From Cyclobacteriaceae bacterium (GTDB lineage: Bacteria > Bacteroidota > Bacteroidia > Cytophagales > Cyclobacteriaceae), in the NCBI GenBank assembly GCA_016787755.1, contig JAEUUA010000023.1, forward strand, positions 717,537-781,536: a stretch of 64,000 bases of DNA, given 5' to 3'. The position numbers were made by a program, and so were the translations under genes. Below, one piece after another: positions 1 through 8,707 of the stretch. Within the stretch, counting starts at the first letter, position 1, and each line of letters opens with the position of its first letter. The notes under the pieces are model-generated. The model made no database searches. It worked only from the letters and a program-made list of their open reading frames with translations, and was not told where the DNA came from.

Positions 1-399
1 GACTGGAAGCGGGAAATCTGGAATTTGTTTTTTGTAGGGGGTGTCTTGATTGGTAGTTTTTTGGCGGTTCAATTTTTACGTGATCCTGCAGGGGTTGTTA
101 TTTCTGAAAAGACCATAAGCGACTTGCAAGCGTTGAATGTGCAGGTGGATGCCAATCTCATGCCCGTTTCTATCTTTAGTTTTGATAATCTCTTCACCCT
201 TCAAGGATTATTGTTTTTTGTGGTTGGCGGATTTATGGTAGGCTTTGGTACCCGCTATGCCGGAGGCTGTACAAGTGGCCATACCATCATGGGCATCTCA
301 AATCTGCAGTGGCCATCTGTAGTAGCCAGTTGTTTTTTTATGCTGGGTGGATTTGTGATGGTTCAATTAATTTTCCCATGGTTGATGAAGGTACTTTAA
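1..399 (+). CDS. YeeE/YedE-family sulfur transporter subunit (5' end cut by window)
   Basis: The reading frame is open to the first base of the window, so the gene is partial at its 5' end; a TTG at 25 is only an internal codon. The visible 132 residues contain about three membrane helices and the Gly/Cys-rich signature RYAGGCTSGHTIMG, typical of the YeeE/YedE (DUF6691) sulfur-transport family, where such cysteines relay thiosulfate or sulfide sulfur across the inner membrane. A second family member starts 12 bp after the stop, as is usual for two-gene versions of this transporter. Family assignment is firm; the transported sulfur species is inferred from the neighbouring thiosulfate and persulfide genes. 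Confidence 0.85.
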   Translation, partial: DWKREIWNLFFVGGVLIGSFLAVQFLRDPAGVVISEKTISDLQALNVQVDANLMPVSIFSFDNLFTLQGLLFFVVGGFMVGFGTRYAGGCTSGHTIMGISNLQWPSVVASCFFMLGGFVMVQLIFPWLMKVL

Positions 400-411
400 T
401 AGATAAAGATT

Positions 412-921
412 ATGCAAAAGACAACTGATGAATTTATTGATACCGTTGAGATAGAGCAACCCATAGTATGTGATGCTCCGAATGATCAGATCGCTAAAGA
501 GACTTTAATCGGATCGAATTTAAAGTACCTCGTAGTAGGAATTATGTTTGGGATTGTATTCGTTAAAGCAGAAATCATTTCATGGTACCGCATCCAGGAA
601 ATGTTTCGATTACACTCGTTTCACATGTATGGCGTGATTGGCACTGCTGTTGTAGTAGGGATTATTTCTGTTTGGATCATAAAAAGGTTTAACATCAAAA
701 CCATTCAAGGCGAACAGGTTGTGTTTCACAACAAACAATTTCATTGGGGCACGGTAGTGGGAGGATTTATGTTCGGGTTGGGATGGGCAATTACGGGTGC
801 TTGCCCGGGTCCTCTGTTTGCACAGATAGGCAGTGGATTTTTAGTAGTTATCGTTACGCTATTAAGCGCAATTGCTGGTACATGGGTGTATGGTTTGGTT
901 AAAGAAAAGCTGCCGCATTAA
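412..921 (+). CDS. YeeE/YedE-family (DUF6691) sulfur transporter, second subunit
   Basis: A 169-residue protein with a hydrophilic N-terminus of about 35 residues, then four membrane helices. The family signature is GWAITGACPGPLFAQIG, with Cys131 in the position of the conserved sulfur-relay cysteine. It starts 12 bp downstream of a sister subunit and probably forms a two-chain sulfur-transport unit with it in the cytoplasmic membrane. The 151-bp gap after it holds a short palindromic repeat and then a cytochrome gene for thiosulfate oxidation. Sulfur transport is a family-level statement; the direction of transport cannot be read from sequence. Confidence 0.85.
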   Translation: MQKTTDEFIDTVEIEQPIVCDAPNDQIAKETLIGSNLKYLVVGIMFGIVFVKAEIISWYRIQEMFRLHSFHMYGVIGTAVVVGIISVWIIKRFNIKTIQGEQVVFHNKQFHWGTVVGGFMFGLGWAITGACPGPLFAQIGSGFLVVIVTLLSAIAGTWVYGLVKEKLPH

Positions 922-1002
922 TTTATTCCTATGTAAGAGAGGATAATCGCGTAGTTGCGAAAATGATAAATAAACCGACAAGGTAAAAGAAACAGTCATT
1001 CC

Positions 1003-1026
1003 TCTCTCCGATAGCTATCGGGAGAG
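1003..1026. repeat. Short intergenic palindrome
   Basis: A near-perfect inverted repeat with arms CTCTCCGATAG and CTATCGGGAGAG between the transporter and the cytochrome gene. It looks like a REP-type palindrome. It lacks a T-tract, so a terminator role is unlikely. Confidence 0.5.
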
Positions 1027-1072
1027 CGAAGGGTAGGGTGAGGGTTACAACAAAGTTCTTGAAGACTAACCA

Positions 1073-2101
1073 ATGAAAGGTACTCAGTCAAACGACCAGT
1101 CGATGCACTCGTTAATGCGAGTCGTAATAACAGTAGTTGTGATTGTGCTTATTTCAATTGGAGGGATCGCTTGTGTTCTTATGTTGGGACCCAATAAATT
1201 TCTTTCACTCGCGAAGCAAGACAAACGAGTGGTAAAAGACGAGTTGTGGAAGGCTCCGGATATAAGAACTATCCCGAATACAGAAGAAGGAGAGTTAATT
1301 AAGTATGGGAAAGACTTGATTTCATTCACGTCTAAATATCTGGGTCCAAAAGGAATCGTCATGTCATTGAGCAATGGCATGAATTGTCAAAATTGTCACT
1401 TGGATGCGGGCACAAAACCTTTTGGTAATAACTACAGTGCGGTAGCTTCTACGTATCCACTATTCAGGGCACGGTCAGGTACTCTCGAAACTATTGAAAA
1501 ACGTGTGAATGATTGCTTCGAGCGCAGCTTAAATGGAAAAGCGCTAGCCCATGATAGTCATGAGATGAAAGCCATGGTGGCCTACATTCAATGGGTAGGT
1601 AAAGATGTGCCAAAAGGTGAGTTGCCAAAAGGGGCAGGATTAGTTCTGCTTCCTTTCTTAAATAGACCGGCCAATCCGGATAATGGGAAACTTGTTTATG
1701 ATAAAACATGTACGGTTTGTCATGGTAAAAATGGTGAAGGTATGGCGTTAACAGATTCAACCGGTTGGCTAAATCCTCCGTTGTGGGGTCCCAATAGTTA
1801 TAATTCGGGTGCCGGGTTATTTCGTCTTTCCCGGTTTGCCGGATATGTAAAAGCTAACATGCCCTTTGGCGCTACGTACGATGCCCCTCAACTTACCGAT
1901 GAACAAGCGTGGGATGTAGCTGCGTATGTGAACTCACTCCCGCGACCCTCTAAAGATTTAACTGCGGATTGGCCAGATATTTCGAAGAAACCAATTGATC
2001 ATCCATTTGGTCCGTATGCAGATGAGTTTAGCGAGCAACAACATAAGTTTGGCCCGTTTAAGCCGATAGAAGAGAAAAAGAAACTCACCTCACCAAAGTA
2101 A
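1073..2101 (+). CDS. TsdA-like dihaem cytochrome c (thiosulfate dehydrogenase family)
   Basis: A 342-residue protein with an N-terminal membrane or signal segment (about residues 14-40) and two c-type haem sites, CQNCH at 105-109 and CTVCH at 213-217. Cys148 in NDCFERS lies 39 residues after the first haem histidine and Met263 in NMPFG 46 after the second. These match the Cys and Met/Lys axial-ligand positions known for TsdA, which joins two thiosulfates to tetrathionate or runs the reverse reaction in the periplasm. The flanking YeeE, rhodanese and SoxB-like genes support sulfur chemistry. Reaction direction, and whether the N-terminal segment is cleaved, are unknown. Confidence 0.8.
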   Translation: MKGTQSNDQSMHSLMRVVITVVVIVLISIGGIACVLMLGPNKFLSLAKQDKRVVKDELWKAPDIRTIPNTEEGELIKYGKDLISFTSKYLGPKGIVMSLSNGMNCQNCHLDAGTKPFGNNYSAVASTYPLFRARSGTLETIEKRVNDCFERSLNGKALAHDSHEMKAMVAYIQWVGKDVPKGELPKGAGLVLLPFLNRPANPDNGKLVYDKTCTVCHGKNGEGMALTDSTGWLNPPLWGPNSYNSGAGLFRLSRFAGYVKANMPFGATYDAPQLTDEQAWDVAAYVNSLPRPSKDLTADWPDISKKPIDHPFGPYADEFSEQQHKFGPFKPIEEKKKLTSPK

Positions 2102-2107
2102 CATTAC

Positions 2108-2605
2108 ATGCGCCTGCTGTTCAGTGCTATTTTCTTACTTAATTTTTTTCTGGCGGAAGCCCAAACACAAAATGGTGCGTTTAATCTCACGTTAAAAGCG
2201 CTACTATCTCATTCTGTTAAGGAAGTAACCGTGCCCGATGCGATTAAATCCACCGCCTTATTTGTGGATGCCCGCGAACGCAATGAGTACGATGTGAGCC
2301 ATGTTAAGAATGCACTTTTCGTTGGCTATGATAATTTTAATTTTGATTCGTTGGCTTCCATAAATAAAGGCCAGAAGATAATTGTCTATTGTTCTGTAGG
2401 CTATCGAAGTGAGAAGGTAGCGGAAAAATTAGTAACCGCTGGCTTTACGGATGTTTCTAATCTGGTGGGGGGAATCTTTGAATGGGTAAATCAAGGCTAT
2501 GCAGTGGTAGATAGCAGCGGAGCTACAACGCAGAACATTCATGCCTACAACAAAACCTGGGGTATTTGGCTAAACAAAGGAAACAAAGTATATAATCCGA
2601 AATAA
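2108..2605 (+). CDS. Exported single-domain rhodanese
   Basis: A 165-residue protein with a signal peptide (residues 1-18, ending AEA/Q) and one rhodanese domain of about 95 residues. The active-site loop YCSVGYRSEKVA carries the persulfide-forming Cys95; DARERNEYDVSHVKNA is the usual start of the fold. It should transfer sulfane sulfur in the periplasm. The start lies 6 bp after the cytochrome gene and the stop is 1 bp before the SoxB-like gene, so the three are very likely co-transcribed. A tail of about 35 residues (HAYNKTWGIWLNKG) lies beyond the domain. Physiological donor and acceptor are not known. Confidence 0.85.
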   Translation: MRLLFSAIFLLNFFLAEAQTQNGAFNLTLKALLSHSVKEVTVPDAIKSTALFVDARERNEYDVSHVKNALFVGYDNFNFDSLASINKGQKIIVYCSVGYRSEKVAEKLVTAGFTDVSNLVGGIFEWVNQGYAVVDSSGATTQNIHAYNKTWGIWLNKGNKVYNPK

Positions 2606-2606
2606 A

Positions 2607-4358
2607 ATGTCTAACGTAATTCATGAGCCTTCCTGCAGCTGCAATCAATGTTACTCAACAACAAGGCGCGACTTCCTGAAATCGGCAGCCTTGTTGACGG
2701 GGGGGTTATCCATGATGGGGACAACCGTTGCCGGGGCTGCAGCCAATCCGGATGATAAACATGTACGGGAGATGGCAAAAAGCAAAGCTGTTCTAGATAG
2801 CAAGGCCTCGCGATTTACCATTCTTTATACGGCCGATATCCACGGACAAATTTTAACACACGATGAATTTTTTCTTGAAGGTGGAAATCCAGTTTACAAA
2901 AAGCGCGGTGGAATGGCGGTGCTTAAGACAATGCTTCATTCCCTAAAGGCCGAGAATCCTGAAAACACCTTGATACTTGATGCCGGAGATTGCTTTCAGG
3001 GAAGTGGGATAGTAGCTCTTACGAAAGGGGCTGCCATGGTGCCGTTGATGAACAACATTGGGTACGATGTCGTTCTGCCGGGAAATTGGGAAGTGGCCTA
3101 TGGGAAAGAAATGATGCGTAAAGATTTAGGTGCCTACGATGCAGATAAGATCTGTGCCAACATGTATCACGATACAGATGACGAATTAAATGGAGAATTA
3201 ATTTTTCAACCGTACTGGACGAAAATGATGGGCGGAATCAAAATTGGATTTATTGGCTACAACGATCCCCTTACCCCGAAGCGCCAGTCACCAGCGTATA
3301 GTTATGGTATTACATTCACCAAGCCTGAAACCAATGTGGCCAAGTACATTCGCTTATTGCGCGACTACGAAAAATGCAGCATGGTATTTTTAGTTACCCA
3401 TATGGGGCTGGCTCAACAAGTTCATCTTGCTAATCAATCGTATGTAGAAGGGGCAGACTATGTGTTGGGAGCGGATACACACGAACGGGTACGAAAACCT
3501 ATTGAAGGCAAACATTCAAAAGTTACCGAACCGGGTGCTTTTGGTTCGTTTGTTTCTAAACTTGATTTTGTACTTGAGAACGGAGTGGTTAAAGATCACC
3601 ATTACGACTTGCTGGATGTTGATCCCGAAAGATACCCCCCCGATGCTGAAATGGAGGTGTTGGTAAAGCAAGTTCGTGAACCGTATCGCGAAACACTTGA
3701 CAAAGTAATTGGTAAAAGTAAAAACACCTTAGTACGCTATTATGTGATTGAAACACCGATGGACAATATGATTACGGATGCCATCATGTGGAAAACAAAA
3801 CCTGATATTGCGTTGTCTAATGGATTTCGGTTTTGTCCGCCTTTGGTACCGAATCCAACCACCGGTTATGCAGAAATTACCAATGATTATCTGTGGAGTA
3901 TGTTACCGGTGGATACGCATGCCAGACAAGCAACCGTTACAGGAAAACAAATTTGGGATTGGATGGAAAAAGAATTGCACAATGTTTTTTCCAGTGACCC
4001 GGCTAATCGTTTTGGTGGTTGGGTAATTCGGTTCAAAGGAATGGAAGTAAACTTTACAATGCGTAGCGAATTGGGCAAGCGAGTGAATTGGATAAAAGTG
4101 AAAGGCAAACAAATTGATTTAACAAAATCCTATTCAGTAGTGGCCTGTGAACGAGAAGGGGATCCAGAAGAGATGTTGTGTCGTATCGATCAGGTTTCGG
4201 AGCCGCACAATTTGGATACCACGCTGCATGAACTGATGCGGGAATATCTGGCAAAATTTTCACCGGTGGCTCCCAAAGTAGAAGGCCGAATTACAGCCAC
4301 CGATGCTCCGGCCAATTTATTATCTCAATTGGAAGGCTATGAGTATGAGTTTAGATAG
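2607..4358 (+). CDS. Tat-exported metallophosphoesterase/5'-nucleotidase family protein, SoxB-like
   Basis: A 583-residue protein with a Tat signal (TRRDFLKSAALL at 19-30) preceded by a Cys cluster CSCNQC (10-15). The metallophosphoesterase core shows ADIHG (Asp77, His79), DAGDCFQGSG (Asp128), PGNWEVAYG (Asn160), VTHMG (His265) and ADTHERV (His292); a 5'-nucleotidase C-terminal domain follows from about residue 360. The GNWE-x-x-YG form and the length match SoxB, the dimanganese enzyme that hydrolyses sulfate from SoxY-bound thiosulfonate. Placement behind TsdA-like and rhodanese genes supports this. No SoxY, SoxZ, SoxA or SoxX gene is visible in the window, so the substrate could differ; a periplasmic nucleotidase remains possible. 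Confidence 0.7.
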   Translation: MSNVIHEPSCSCNQCYSTTRRDFLKSAALLTGGLSMMGTTVAGAAANPDDKHVREMAKSKAVLDSKASRFTILYTADIHGQILTHDEFFLEGGNPVYKKRGGMAVLKTMLHSLKAENPENTLILDAGDCFQGSGIVALTKGAAMVPLMNNIGYDVVLPGNWEVAYGKEMMRKDLGAYDADKICANMYHDTDDELNGELIFQPYWTKMMGGIKIGFIGYNDPLTPKRQSPAYSYGITFTKPETNVAKYIRLLRDYEKCSMVFLVTHMGLAQQVHLANQSYVEGADYVLGADTHERVRKPIEGKHSKVTEPGAFGSFVSKLDFVLENGVVKDHHYDLLDVDPERYPPDAEMEVLVKQVREPYRETLDKVIGKSKNTLVRYYVIETPMDNMITDAIMWKTKPDIALSNGFRFCPPLVPNPTTGYAEITNDYLWSMLPVDTHARQATVTGKQIWDWMEKELHNVFSSDPANRFGGWVIRFKGMEVNFTMRSELGKRVNWIKVKGKQIDLTKSYSVVACEREGDPEEMLCRIDQVSEPHNLDTTLHELMREYLAKFSPVAPKVEGRITATDAPANLLSQLEGYEYEFR

Positions 4359-4421
4359 AGGCTTTCATCGATTACTCCAGTAATTTAATAGAGTTATAAG
4401 AATTTAAATTAATCAGATTAT

Positions 4422-4465
4422 GTGACCAAAGTCACCGATTAACTTTTGACAGTTAGTTATCTTTG
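4422..4465 (+). promoter_or_regulatory. Crp/Fnr-type operator and -7 box upstream of persulfide dioxygenase
   Basis: GTGACCAAAGTCAC (4422-4435) is a perfect palindrome with Crp/Fnr half-sites TGAC-N4-GTCA. TATCTTTG (4458-4465) fits the Bacteroidota -7 consensus TAnnTTTG. The palindrome centre lies 29.5 bp upstream of the -7 box, about -43 from the expected start, a class II activator position. The same arrangement occurs before yiaA at 28193-28237. This is inference from sequence only. Confidence 0.6.
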
Positions 4466-4540
4466 CTGCGTTATTTTTGCAATCAGTGAGATGGGCAAAA
4501 GGCGGGAATTGAGCCAAAGGGAAAATCTAAAACGGATTCT

Positions 4541-5947
4541 ATGTTTTTTCAACACGTATATGATAAGTCATTAGCACAGGCAAGTTATTTTATTGGATGC
4601 CAGAAAGAAGGGGTAGCGATGGTGATTGATGCGAAACGCGATGTGGATACTTATCTTGAAATAGCGAAGCAAAACAAAATGAAAATCACGCACATTGCCG
4701 AAACGCATATTCATGCAGATTTTCTTGCCGGGTCGCGTGAATTGGCAAAACTTACCGGGGCGCAAATGTATTTGTCGGATGAAGGCGGTGAAGGATGGCT
4801 GTATGAATTTCCGCACGTAGGTCTAAAAGACGGAAGTGTGATTAAGGTTGGAAATCTCTCTTTTAAAGTATTGCATACACCCGGACACACCCCCGAAAGT
4901 ATAAGCTTTTTATTAACGGATCATCCGGCCAGTAACGAACCTGTGATGTTGTTTACGGGAGATTTTGTTTTTGTTGGCGATGTAGGTAGACCCGATTTAT
5001 TAGAGAAAGCTGCAGGCTTTGCGGGAACGAAGGAAGCAGGCGCCAGGGAAATGTATAAGTCGATTGCTAAATTCAATGCACTGGCAGATTATATACAGGT
5101 ATGGCCGGGGCATGGGGCAGGCTCTGCCTGTGGAAAAGCATTGGGTGCTGTGCCGAGTACGACAGTCGGTTATGAAAAAGTGCGCAACTGGGCGTTTCAA
5201 TATCCTAAGGATGAAAATGGTTTTGTAAAATATTTGCTGGAGGATCAGCCCGAGCCGCCAAAATATTTCGCCATGATGAAGAAGCTGAACAAGACAGATC
5301 GTCCATTACTTACCGAAGTACCGAAGCAAAAGAAACTAACCGTTGATGAGTTTAAGACAGCTTTTGAAAAAGGAATTAAGTTAATCGATGCACGCAACAA
5401 AGTAGATTTCGCAAAGGGTTTTATTCCGGGCAGCATTAACATACAAGGGAACAATGCTTTTGCAACGTGGGCTGGTTGGTTCTTAAATTATGAAGAACCC
5501 TTTATGTTAATAGCCAACGAAACGCAGATAGAAGACCTTACCCGAAAACTCATGCGCATTGGAATGGATAATGTGTATGGCTACATAGAAGATGTAACCC
5601 CGTGGGTAACATTAGGGAATAAATTGGAGCACGGAAACGAAATTGACCTGAATGAATTTAAGGACTTGTATAAAAACAACAACATACAGTTGGTAGACGT
5701 GCGCGGTGAATCAGAATTTAAGGCCGGTCATATCAAAGGTGCCGAGAATATTTTTGTGGGTACGCTGGAAAGTAATCTCACCAAAGTTAAAAAAGACAAG
5801 CAAGTAGTCATTCAATGTCAGTCAGGTGACCGCACTGCCATCGCCTACTCTGTGTTGGCCAAGCATGGCTTTAAGAACGTGAAAAATTACAGAGGCGGGA
5901 TGAACGAGTGGGTGAATACCGGTAACCCGGTGGTATCTGAAAATTAA
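4541..5947 (+). CDS. Persulfide dioxygenase-sulfurtransferase (MBL fold plus two rhodanese domains, CstB-like)
   Basis: A 468-residue cytoplasmic protein. Residues 1-245 are an ETHE1-type metallo-beta-lactamase domain with THIHAD (55-60), TPGHT (His116), TGDFVF (Asp141) and PGHG (His191), the mononuclear iron site of persulfide dioxygenases. A first rhodanese domain (about 265-360) lacks the catalytic cysteine (LIAN near 323-326), while the second (375-468) has it (QCQSGDR, Cys426). This order, with one dead and one live rhodanese, matches CstB, which oxidises low-molecular-weight persulfides to thiosulfate. A product of thiosulfate fits the neighbouring TsdA-like gene. Its own promoter and a Crp/Fnr-like site lie upstream. 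Confidence 0.85.
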   Translation: MFFQHVYDKSLAQASYFIGCQKEGVAMVIDAKRDVDTYLEIAKQNKMKITHIAETHIHADFLAGSRELAKLTGAQMYLSDEGGEGWLYEFPHVGLKDGSVIKVGNLSFKVLHTPGHTPESISFLLTDHPASNEPVMLFTGDFVFVGDVGRPDLLEKAAGFAGTKEAGAREMYKSIAKFNALADYIQVWPGHGAGSACGKALGAVPSTTVGYEKVRNWAFQYPKDENGFVKYLLEDQPEPPKYFAMMKKLNKTDRPLLTEVPKQKKLTVDEFKTAFEKGIKLIDARNKVDFAKGFIPGSINIQGNNAFATWAGWFLNYEEPFMLIANETQIEDLTRKLMRIGMDNVYGYIEDVTPWVTLGNKLEHGNEIDLNEFKDLYKNNNIQLVDVRGESEFKAGHIKGAENIFVGTLESNLTKVKKDKQVVIQCQSGDRTAIAYSVLAKHGFKNVKNYRGGMNEWVNTGNPVVSEN

Positions 5948-5948
5948 C

Positions 5949-6182
5949 ATGCGACTCTTTACTGATTGGAAATTTTTAGTGCTTGCATGTCTTACCTTGG
6001 GGTTGGCTCCCTTTTTTCCTGAGCCCCATATCTGGGGAAAATTAAAATGGTTGGCGGGAGGTGCAGTAGGCATGCAACCCATGGATTGGTTTGATGTGTT
6101 GCTCCATGGTCTTCCCTGGATGTTACTGATTCGATACTTTCTTGTTAAAGTAATAATGAACTTCCGGACTGAAAAAAAATAA
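5949..6182 (+). CDS. Small conserved membrane protein, function unknown
   Basis: A 77-residue protein with two hydrophobic segments (about 7-23 and 48-66) around a Gly/Trp-rich stretch, HIWGKLKWLAGGA. The start codon follows the stop of the persulfide dioxygenase gene after one base, so it is translationally coupled and probably belongs to the same transcript. I recall similar short Bacteroidota proteins being labelled RND transporter, but nothing here shows a transport domain. A role in membrane-side sulfur handling is only inferred from position. Confidence 0.65.
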   Translation: MRLFTDWKFLVLACLTLGLAPFFPEPHIWGKLKWLAGGAVGMQPMDWFDVLLHGLPWMLLIRYFLVKVIMNFRTEKK

Positions 6183-6215
6183 TCACAGCCAAGCCAGAAA
6201 TCAAGTTGCGCTCAA

Positions 6216-6476
6216 TTACTGCTTTTTGATTTTCTTAACTTCCTTAACAATGATTTGTTTTCCATCCTTAAGGATCGTATCAATCTTTACGGTGGAATCG
6301 TCCTCCAACGCATCCACCTCAACTTTTAATTGGAAGTCGTTTCCATCCTCGCTATGAAACTGCGCCATTTTATGCAATGTATTGGGAGCGGTGGTTCGAC
6401 CTACTAAAAATCCGAGTGTACCAAATATTACCGCAACGAGAAGAATGATAAGCCAATTTTTGTTAAAGTTTTCCAT
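6216..6476 (-). CDS. Small membrane-anchored hypothetical protein
   Basis: An 86-residue protein with one N-terminal transmembrane segment (about 8-26) and a charged, Lys/Asp-rich tail ending VKEVKKIKKQ. The topology suggests a membrane-anchored periplasmic or cytoplasmic tail of about 55 residues. It converges with the upstream sulfur cluster and is transcribed in the same direction as the two-component pair beyond it, from which a 136-bp gap separates it. I do not recognise a family and see no enzymatic motif. Confidence 0.6.
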   Translation of the reverse strand: MENFNKNWLIILLVAVIFGTLGFLVGRTTAPNTLHKMAQFHSEDGNDFQLKVEVDALEDDSTVKIDTILKDGKQIIVKEVKKIKKQ

Positions 6477-6612
6477 ACTTCAAATATATCAATTTACGTG
6501 CACATAGTACATTGGAAATTCAGCCATTACCTTAGGCATGCTAAACTGGTATTCCCGGGCTTGCCGTTCCCATCTTTTTTTTGGTGATCTTTTTAAATCG
6601 GATTATTTTACA

Positions 6613-7248
6613 TTAAAGTTTGATAAATCCTTTTCGCATTCCCTCCATTACCATGCCCGTTCGGCTCACCACATTTAATTTGGAAAACAAAGATTCTCGC
6701 AGCCCATCCACGGTGCGTTCGCTTACTTTCATTTTGGTTCCTATTTGTTTGTAGGTAAGATCGGTGCAGGCCAGGTTCAAAAACTCGAGTTCTTTATCGG
6801 TATAGGTAGTAGCAAACTCGTTCTGGTTTTCAATTACCAATTTGCCCAGGTTGCTGTCATTTATTTCTGAATTGTAATAGTTTTTATAATACACCTCGCG
6901 CAGGGCATAGTCCAACACATCAGGCGCGATGTCTTTAAGCAAATATGAACAACACCCTACGCGTATCATGCCCATGATTACATGCTCTTTATCATTCATG
7001 GAAAGCGCAACCAATCTTACAGTAGGATGAGTTTGTTTTAACCAACGTGCAGTCTCAACCCCATTCATAACTGGCATCTCCACATCAATCAACATGATAT
7101 CAGGCACCGTGGTGGGGGTCAACTTTTCCTGTAGTTCTTTTCCATGGCCGGCATCTACCACTACTTCATAGCCTAAACTGCGCAACATCAAGCTTACTGA
7201 TTTGCGAAAGAGTTGATGATCATCGACAAGGCCTACTCGGATTTTCAT
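6613..7248 (-). CDS. NarL/FixJ-type response regulator
   Basis: A 211-residue regulator with an N-terminal receiver domain (VDDH acidic pair at 9-10, phosphoacceptor Asp55 in LIDVEMPVMNG, conserved Lys in LLKDI) and a C-terminal LuxR-type helix-turn-helix at about 145-211 (TDLTYKQIGTKMKVSERTV). It should bind DNA as a phosphorylated dimer. The gene lies 83 bp downstream of a HisKA_3-type kinase on the same strand, its probable partner. Targets are not visible here; no operator can be assigned. Confidence 0.9.
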   Translation of the reverse strand: MKIRVGLVDDHQLFRKSVSLMLRSLGYEVVVDAGHGKELQEKLTPTTVPDIMLIDVEMPVMNGVETARWLKQTHPTVRLVALSMNDKEHVIMGMIRVGCCSYLLKDIAPDVLDYALREVYYKNYYNSEINDSNLGKLVIENQNEFATTYTDKELEFLNLACTDLTYKQIGTKMKVSERTVDGLRESLFSKLNVVSRTGMVMEGMRKGFIKL

Positions 7249-7331
7249 AGGTTAATAGTTGTATTTTAGCAACCCCGGAGAATCCCCAAACAGATTATCA
7301 TTTCTTTGCAGGAAATAGGAGTGTGGGGATT

Positions 7332-8096
7332 TCATGTATGCGTTGGAATTTCAAGACGTACCTGAGTGCCCGGGTTAAGCGATTTCCATTGTGCGGTTCC
7401 GCCCAGCAAGGTTGCACGGTGCTTTATATTGATAATGCCAAAACCTTCTTTCGTCAGATCAAACCCTTTTCCATCATCTTCTACCCGCACAATCAAATGA
7501 CCATCGGGCTGTTCGGCATAGATGCGAATGTGTGTGGCTTCTCCATGTTTCAATGAATTTTGAAAAGCCTCTTGCACCATCCGAAACAATACCAACTGCC
7601 TGTCCTTCGCCATAGTAAGTTGGGCGGGATGCTGCACGGTCATGGTGATGCTATGCGATGCATTGATGCGTTCGGCCTCGGCATTCAGGTTTTCGATAAA
7701 GCTAAATTTTTCCAACCATTCTCCATTAAGTGATTTGCTGAGGGCGCGCAGTTCCTGAATCGCCTGCCCCAGGGTTTCGTTGGCGGTATGTAACGTTTCT
7801 TCAGGAGTGTTTAGTTTTCGCTGGGCAACCCCCACCAACATTTTTGCACTATTCAGCAACTGACCAATGTTATCATGAATTTCTTTACTTAGCATGTTTA
7901 ACGTTTGCTCCTGAGTTTCCAGCCTGGTCTTCAACAATTCTTCCGTGTATTGACTCTGCAACTCTTTTTTCTCGAAGATAAACCGCAACTGCTTTTTTTG
8001 ATAGACCAGTATCAGGAGAATAATGCCGATAGCCACCAACAAAAAGAAGCCGCAGCCAATGACAATTAGGGTTACTTCCTGTGATAAACTATTCAT
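7332..8096 (-). CDS. Sensor histidine kinase, HisKA_3/NarX type
   Basis: A 254-residue kinase with one N-terminal transmembrane segment (9-31), a coiled-coil linker (35-68), a HisKA_3 dimerisation domain with phosphoacceptor His74 in KEIHDNIGQLL, and a HATPase domain with the glycine-rich box VEDDGKGFD and GIINIKHRA. There is no periplasmic sensor domain, so it probably senses through the membrane segment or a partner. It precedes its NarL-type regulator on the minus strand and forms a two-gene operon. The signal is unknown. Confidence 0.9.
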   Translation of the reverse strand: MNSLSQEVTLIVIGCGFFLLVAIGIILLILVYQKKQLRFIFEKKELQSQYTEELLKTRLETQEQTLNMLSKEIHDNIGQLLNSAKMLVGVAQRKLNTPEETLHTANETLGQAIQELRALSKSLNGEWLEKFSFIENLNAEAERINASHSITMTVQHPAQLTMAKDRQLVLFRMVQEAFQNSLKHGEATHIRIYAEQPDGHLIVRVEDDGKGFDLTKEGFGIINIKHRATLLGGTAQWKSLNPGTQVRLEIPTHT

Positions 8097-8166
8097 AATG
8101 CCGAACGATTCCCTAAAATAGGGATTACCTTATTAACTCGCTAAGGCACGTAAGTAAACTTCATTT

Positions 8167-8659
8167 TTAGGAGAGAAGCAACCTACCGATCGCTTTTTTA
8201 TTGTTTCCACCATTCAGGTGTGGATAGGTAAAGTGGTTGTAACTTAGAAAAATTGCAAACGAACCGAGTTGATACATTAATTGAATGCAGATATACCAAA
8301 AATCAAAATTACGAGAAAGGGCTCTTCGGATATTTTAGCCGGCAACTGGCGCACGTACATAAATAGTTACAACACAATTCCCGTGGAGGTAATAACATAG
8401 CCCAAGCTGTCGAAATAAACTTCAGTCTGTTAAGAGAAAAATAAACGAATACCGTCCCGGTTAACAGATACATCAGCTATATAAAAAAGAATTATCAAGT
8501 GTGAATACAATCTTTGCTGAGATAGCTAACGTGATTAGAAAATAGAATGCGAGTACCTTAAATCGGAATGGGCGATTGACCTTCCAAATAAAAAAGGACA
8601 GATCTAAAAAATAAAAAAAAGGAAATAGGCTCTAATAGCCACCAGAAAAAATAGTTCAT
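8167..8659 (-). pseudogene. Decayed paralogue of the neighbouring 7-TM protein gene
   Basis: On the minus strand from the ATG at 8657-8659 one reads MNYFFWWLLEPISFF, matching the start MKYFLWQSSEPIAF of the gene at 8708-9382. After a stop and frameshifts, another frame gives VYFDSLGYVITSTGIVL (intact gene: EYFDSIGHVIASTGIVL). A third gives FDFWYICIQLMYQLGSFA (intact: FDFWFVCVQLMYQLGSFA), ending at a stop near 8167-8169. Order and orientation are preserved over about 490 bp, with several in-frame stops and at least two frameshifts. This is a tandem duplicate that has lost coding capacity and explains an otherwise empty 610-bp gap. Confidence 0.85.
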
Positions 8660-8707
8660 GGTCATTGCGCTTTTCTTTGCTGGTTCAAAATTCTTTCAAA
8701 AACAAAA

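Noticed and set aside
4571..4816. Minus-strand frame opposite the persulfide dioxygenase, and similar antisense frames across the window
   Set aside because: They lie opposite strongly supported genes, lack ribosome sites, and show no recognisable protein pattern.
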